From the NCBI GenBank assembly GCA_038230035.1, contig JBBRNX010000008.1, positions 1 through 64,000 on the forward strand: 64,000 bases of DNA. Direction: 5' to 3'. Positions 62,331 through 64,000 of this stretch are shown piece by piece. The translations under genes and the position numbers were made by a program. Under the pieces are notes generated by a model. That model had not been told where the DNA came from and made no database searches. It saw nothing but the letters and a program-made list of their open reading frames with translations. Numbering within the stretch: position 1 is the first letter of the stretch; every line of letters begins with the position of its first letter. Origin of the DNA: Gaiella sp038230035. GTDB lineage: Bacteria; Actinomycetota; Thermoleophilia; Gaiellales; Gaiellaceae.

Positions 62331-63355
62331 GCGATCTGCCTCAGTTGAAGCCCGCCTACCTGCTCACGGGTAGCGATCGTCCGAAGATCGAGGTTGCGTT
62401 GCAGCGCTTGCGGCGCCATTTCGAGCAGGAAGCCATCGAGCTCGTGACGGCACTCGACACCCCTGGAGCGGACGTCGTTGCCCGCTGCAACGCGGGCAAT
62501 TTGTTCGGCGACGAGAGGCTCGTCGTCGTCGACGCGGTCGATGGGACGCCGAACGCCGACAGACGATTGACGGGCGGCTGGAAGGCGGCCGACATCGAGA
62601 CGGTCGTCGAGTACCTCGGCTTGCCTGCGCCGGGAACGACCCTTGCGCTGGTCGCCGCCGAGCTCAAAGCAGATTCGCCGCTGGGCAAAGCTTGCAAGAA
62701 AGCCGGTGATGTCCTCGAGTTTTCCGTCAAGAGGAACGGACACGCCGCCTGGGTCGGAGAGCGCTTTCGCCAGGCGGGCGTTCCCGCCGATCCGGACGCC
62801 TGCGCTCTGCTCGTGGATCTCGTGGGCGACGACATGGTGACCCTGGGTGCAGAAGTCGACAAGTTGGTCACATGGTCGGGGGGCGAGGCTGTCGATCAGC
62901 GCGTGGTGGAGGATCTCGTAGCCTCGGTCGCCGACATCCCGTCGTTCAAGGTCACCGACGCCTGGGCGGAGCGTGAAACAGGTGTCGCGCTCGAGGCAAC
63001 GGAGACCATATTCGAGCGCTCGGGCCGGACGAGGCGCGACGAGGTCGCACGGCTGGCAGCGACTCTCGGCAGCCATGCGTCGAAGTTGAAGACCGCCCGT
63101 CGTCTTGCTTCAGAGGGTGTTCGGTCGGCCGATGCGCTCTCCCAGCTCGGGACGCGCAGCACGTTCTATGCCGGCAAGCTCTTCCAGCAGTCCGAGCGTT
63201 TTGCCGACGACGAACTGCGCGCCGCGACTGAGCGGCTTGCCGACCTCGACCTCGCCCTGAAGGGAAACTCAAAGCTCGACAGTGACCTCGAGCTGCAGCG
63301 CACGCTGATCGAGATCTCGCGCCCTGCCGGACGCCCGGGGCTCGCTAGGAGTTAG
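62327..63355 (+). CDS. holA: DNA polymerase III subunit delta
   Basis: A 342-residue clamp-loader subunit. PAYLLTGSDRPKIEVALQRLRRHF, GNLFGDERLVVVDAVDGTPN, and the C-terminal helical collar (LGTRSTFYAGKLFQQSERFADDELRAATERLADLDLALKGNSKLDSDLELQRTLIEI) match HolA. The usual order comEC-holA-rpsT is kept. GTG 62327 overlaps the comEC stop, and a TAGGCT box seven bases upstream suggests its own leaderless promoter within the comEC end. That would keep this essential gene expressed even if comEC is broken. Confidence 0.92.
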   Translation: MSDLPQLKPAYLLTGSDRPKIEVALQRLRRHFEQEAIELVTALDTPGADVVARCNAGNLFGDERLVVVDAVDGTPNADRRLTGGWKAADIETVVEYLGLPAPGTTLALVAAELKADSPLGKACKKAGDVLEFSVKRNGHAAWVGERFRQAGVPADPDACALLVDLVGDDMVTLGAEVDKLVTWSGGEAVDQRVVEDLVASVADIPSFKVTDAWAERETGVALEATETIFERSGRTRRDEVARLAATLGSHASKLKTARRLASEGVRSADALSQLGTRSTFYAGKLFQQSERFADDELRAATERLADLDLALKGNSKLDSDLELQRTLIEISRPAGRPGLARS

Positions 63356-63618
63356 GCGCTCTCGCCGGCGACGAGGCGCGCAGCCTGCGACTTCTTGCGT
63401 CCGGCGGTGTTGCTGTGCAGCGCGCCCTTGGAGGCGGCTTTGTCGATCATCCGCACGAGTGCGAGATGCTCGGCTGCAACGACCTCGGCATCCCCGTCCG
63501 CGACAGCGGTCTCGAGGCGCTTCGTCAGCGTCTTGACGGTCGACCGGTAACGGAGGTTCTCCAGTCGTTGCCTGGAGGCACTCCGGACACGCTTCTCCTG
63601 CTGCTTGATGTTCGGCAT
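63352..63618 (-). CDS. rpsT: 30S ribosomal protein S20
   Basis: An 88-residue basic helical protein: MPNIKQQEKRVRSASRQRLENLRYRSTVKTLTKRLETAVADGDAEVVAAEHLALVRMIDKAASKGALHSNTAGRKKSQAARLV. This is a standard bS20 sequence; it binds 16S rRNA early in 30S assembly. ATG 63618 is set by homology, since the frame remains open further upstream without coding character. It is convergent with holA and their stop codons overlap by a few bases. Confidence 0.96.
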   Translation of the reverse strand: MPNIKQQEKRVRSASRQRLENLRYRSTVKTLTKRLETAVADGDAEVVAAEHLALVRMIDKAASKGALHSNTAGRKKSQAARLVAGESA

Positions 63619-63790
63619 TTCGCCCTTGCGTTCGGGAACGAGAGACTCGGGCGACGAACGAACTGCAGGCCACCGGAGCCCGGGGATGGTAGCAAAGGAG
63701 CTGGGAAGCACTCCTGTTCGGCCTCCGAACCGGGCGATCCATGTTTCGTCCGACCATCGGTCCCGGCCGGACCCGACTTCTCTCGAGCAT

Positions 63791-63809
63791 TGTCCGTTTC
63801 GGACAATCT
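63791..63809. repeat. ATTGTCCG-TTT-CGGACAAT inverted repeat
   Basis: An 8-bp perfect inverted repeat with a 3-base loop lies in the 289-base gap between rpsT and the gene starting at 63908. It could be an operator for either divergent gene. No terminator tail follows. Nothing else is recognisable in the gap. Confidence 0.5.
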
Positions 63810-63907
63810 GGATGGGGGCCACCACTCCTCCGCCCCACATCGATCGTATCGGGCAAAGTCGCGCAGGTGGGAAACGCGATCGTGCCGAAAGTGTGCAGGT
63901 GAGCGAG

Positions 63908-64000
63908 ATGTCTGACTCCACGCCTCCGGCTGTCGTCGCGAACGGCAACCCGACGCCACCGCCGGATCCGTCACGGCGACCGCGGCTCGCCCGCTCCACG
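63908..64000 (+). CDS. Start of a gene continuing beyond the window (possibly MurJ-like)
   Basis: A frame open to the window edge encodes MSDSTPPAVVANGNPTPPPDPSRRPRLARST. GGTGAG lies five bases before ATG 63908; a GTG at 63899 is also in frame. The Pro-rich, disordered N-terminus ending in RRPRLARST resembles the cytoplasmic tail before the first helix of lipid II flippase MurJ in related actinobacteria, but only 31 residues are visible, so the product is a guess. Confidence 0.45.
   Translation, partial: MSDSTPPAVVANGNPTPPPDPSRRPRLARST

Overview
This window looks like a chromosome segment of a high-GC actinobacterium, most likely class Thermoleophilia (Gaiellales/Solirubrobacterales-like). 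That placement is an inference. It rests on high GC with frequent GTG starts, a secreted collagen-like protein of a type common in that class, a single-gene CofG-CofH FO synthase with F420-dependent luciferase-like enzymes, and several class III cyclase fusions. No rRNA, convincing tRNA or CRISPR array is visible.

Positions 1-18,870 are accessory in character. They hold sparse genes, long gene-free gaps rich in perfect inverted repeats, small secreted or unknown proteins, a catalytic-domain-only tyrosine recombinase (4605-5204) and a large serine recombinase (17523-18872). Three large signalling proteins lie here, each with a class III nucleotide cyclase domain: an alpha/beta-hydrolase-like protein that has lost its catalytic Ser and His (1611-2966), a 1397-residue cyclase / nSTAND NTPase / membrane anchor / WD40 receptor (5947-10140), and a cyclase / NB-ARC-type ATPase / TPR protein (14837-17314). 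Two copies of a long palindrome bracket the 1397-residue gene. The serine recombinase start codon overlaps the start codon of the divergent aminotransferase at 18871, which marks a sharp boundary to ordinary chromosomal genes.

Positions 18,871-46,060 are densely packed metabolism and transport: class III aminotransferase, MacB-type ABC exporter, CaiB/BaiF CoA-transferase, DedA protein, YyaL-type thioredoxin-fold protein, two F420-type luciferase-like oxidoreductases, M3 oligoendopeptidase, thiolase, enoyl-CoA hydratase, a full branched-chain amino acid (Liv) ABC transporter with its binding protein plus a second related binding protein, and FbiC for the F420 precursor FO.

Positions 46,087-52,672 are a histidine locus. 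hisA is divergent from a TrpR/YerC-family regulator followed by hisG-hisD-hisCB(fusion)-hisH-hisF-hisIE, nearly all joined by 4-base start/stop overlaps. The 22-base divergent gap contains a perfect palindrome lying on both predicted -10 boxes.

Positions 52,736-64,000 carry a sortase, a DRG/Obg-like TGS GTPase, a VIT-type membrane protein, cupin-lysA, leuS with a leucine-codon leader peptide and terminator, comEA-comEC (comEC frameshifted), holA, convergent rpsT and the start of a further gene.

Two themes cross the window. A TAnnnT box (often TAGGCT or TAGGAT) sits 6-8 bases before many start codons, suggesting widespread leaderless transcription. Several genes are broken by single-base losses, mostly at G/C runs, so assembly error should be excluded before calling them pseudogenes.
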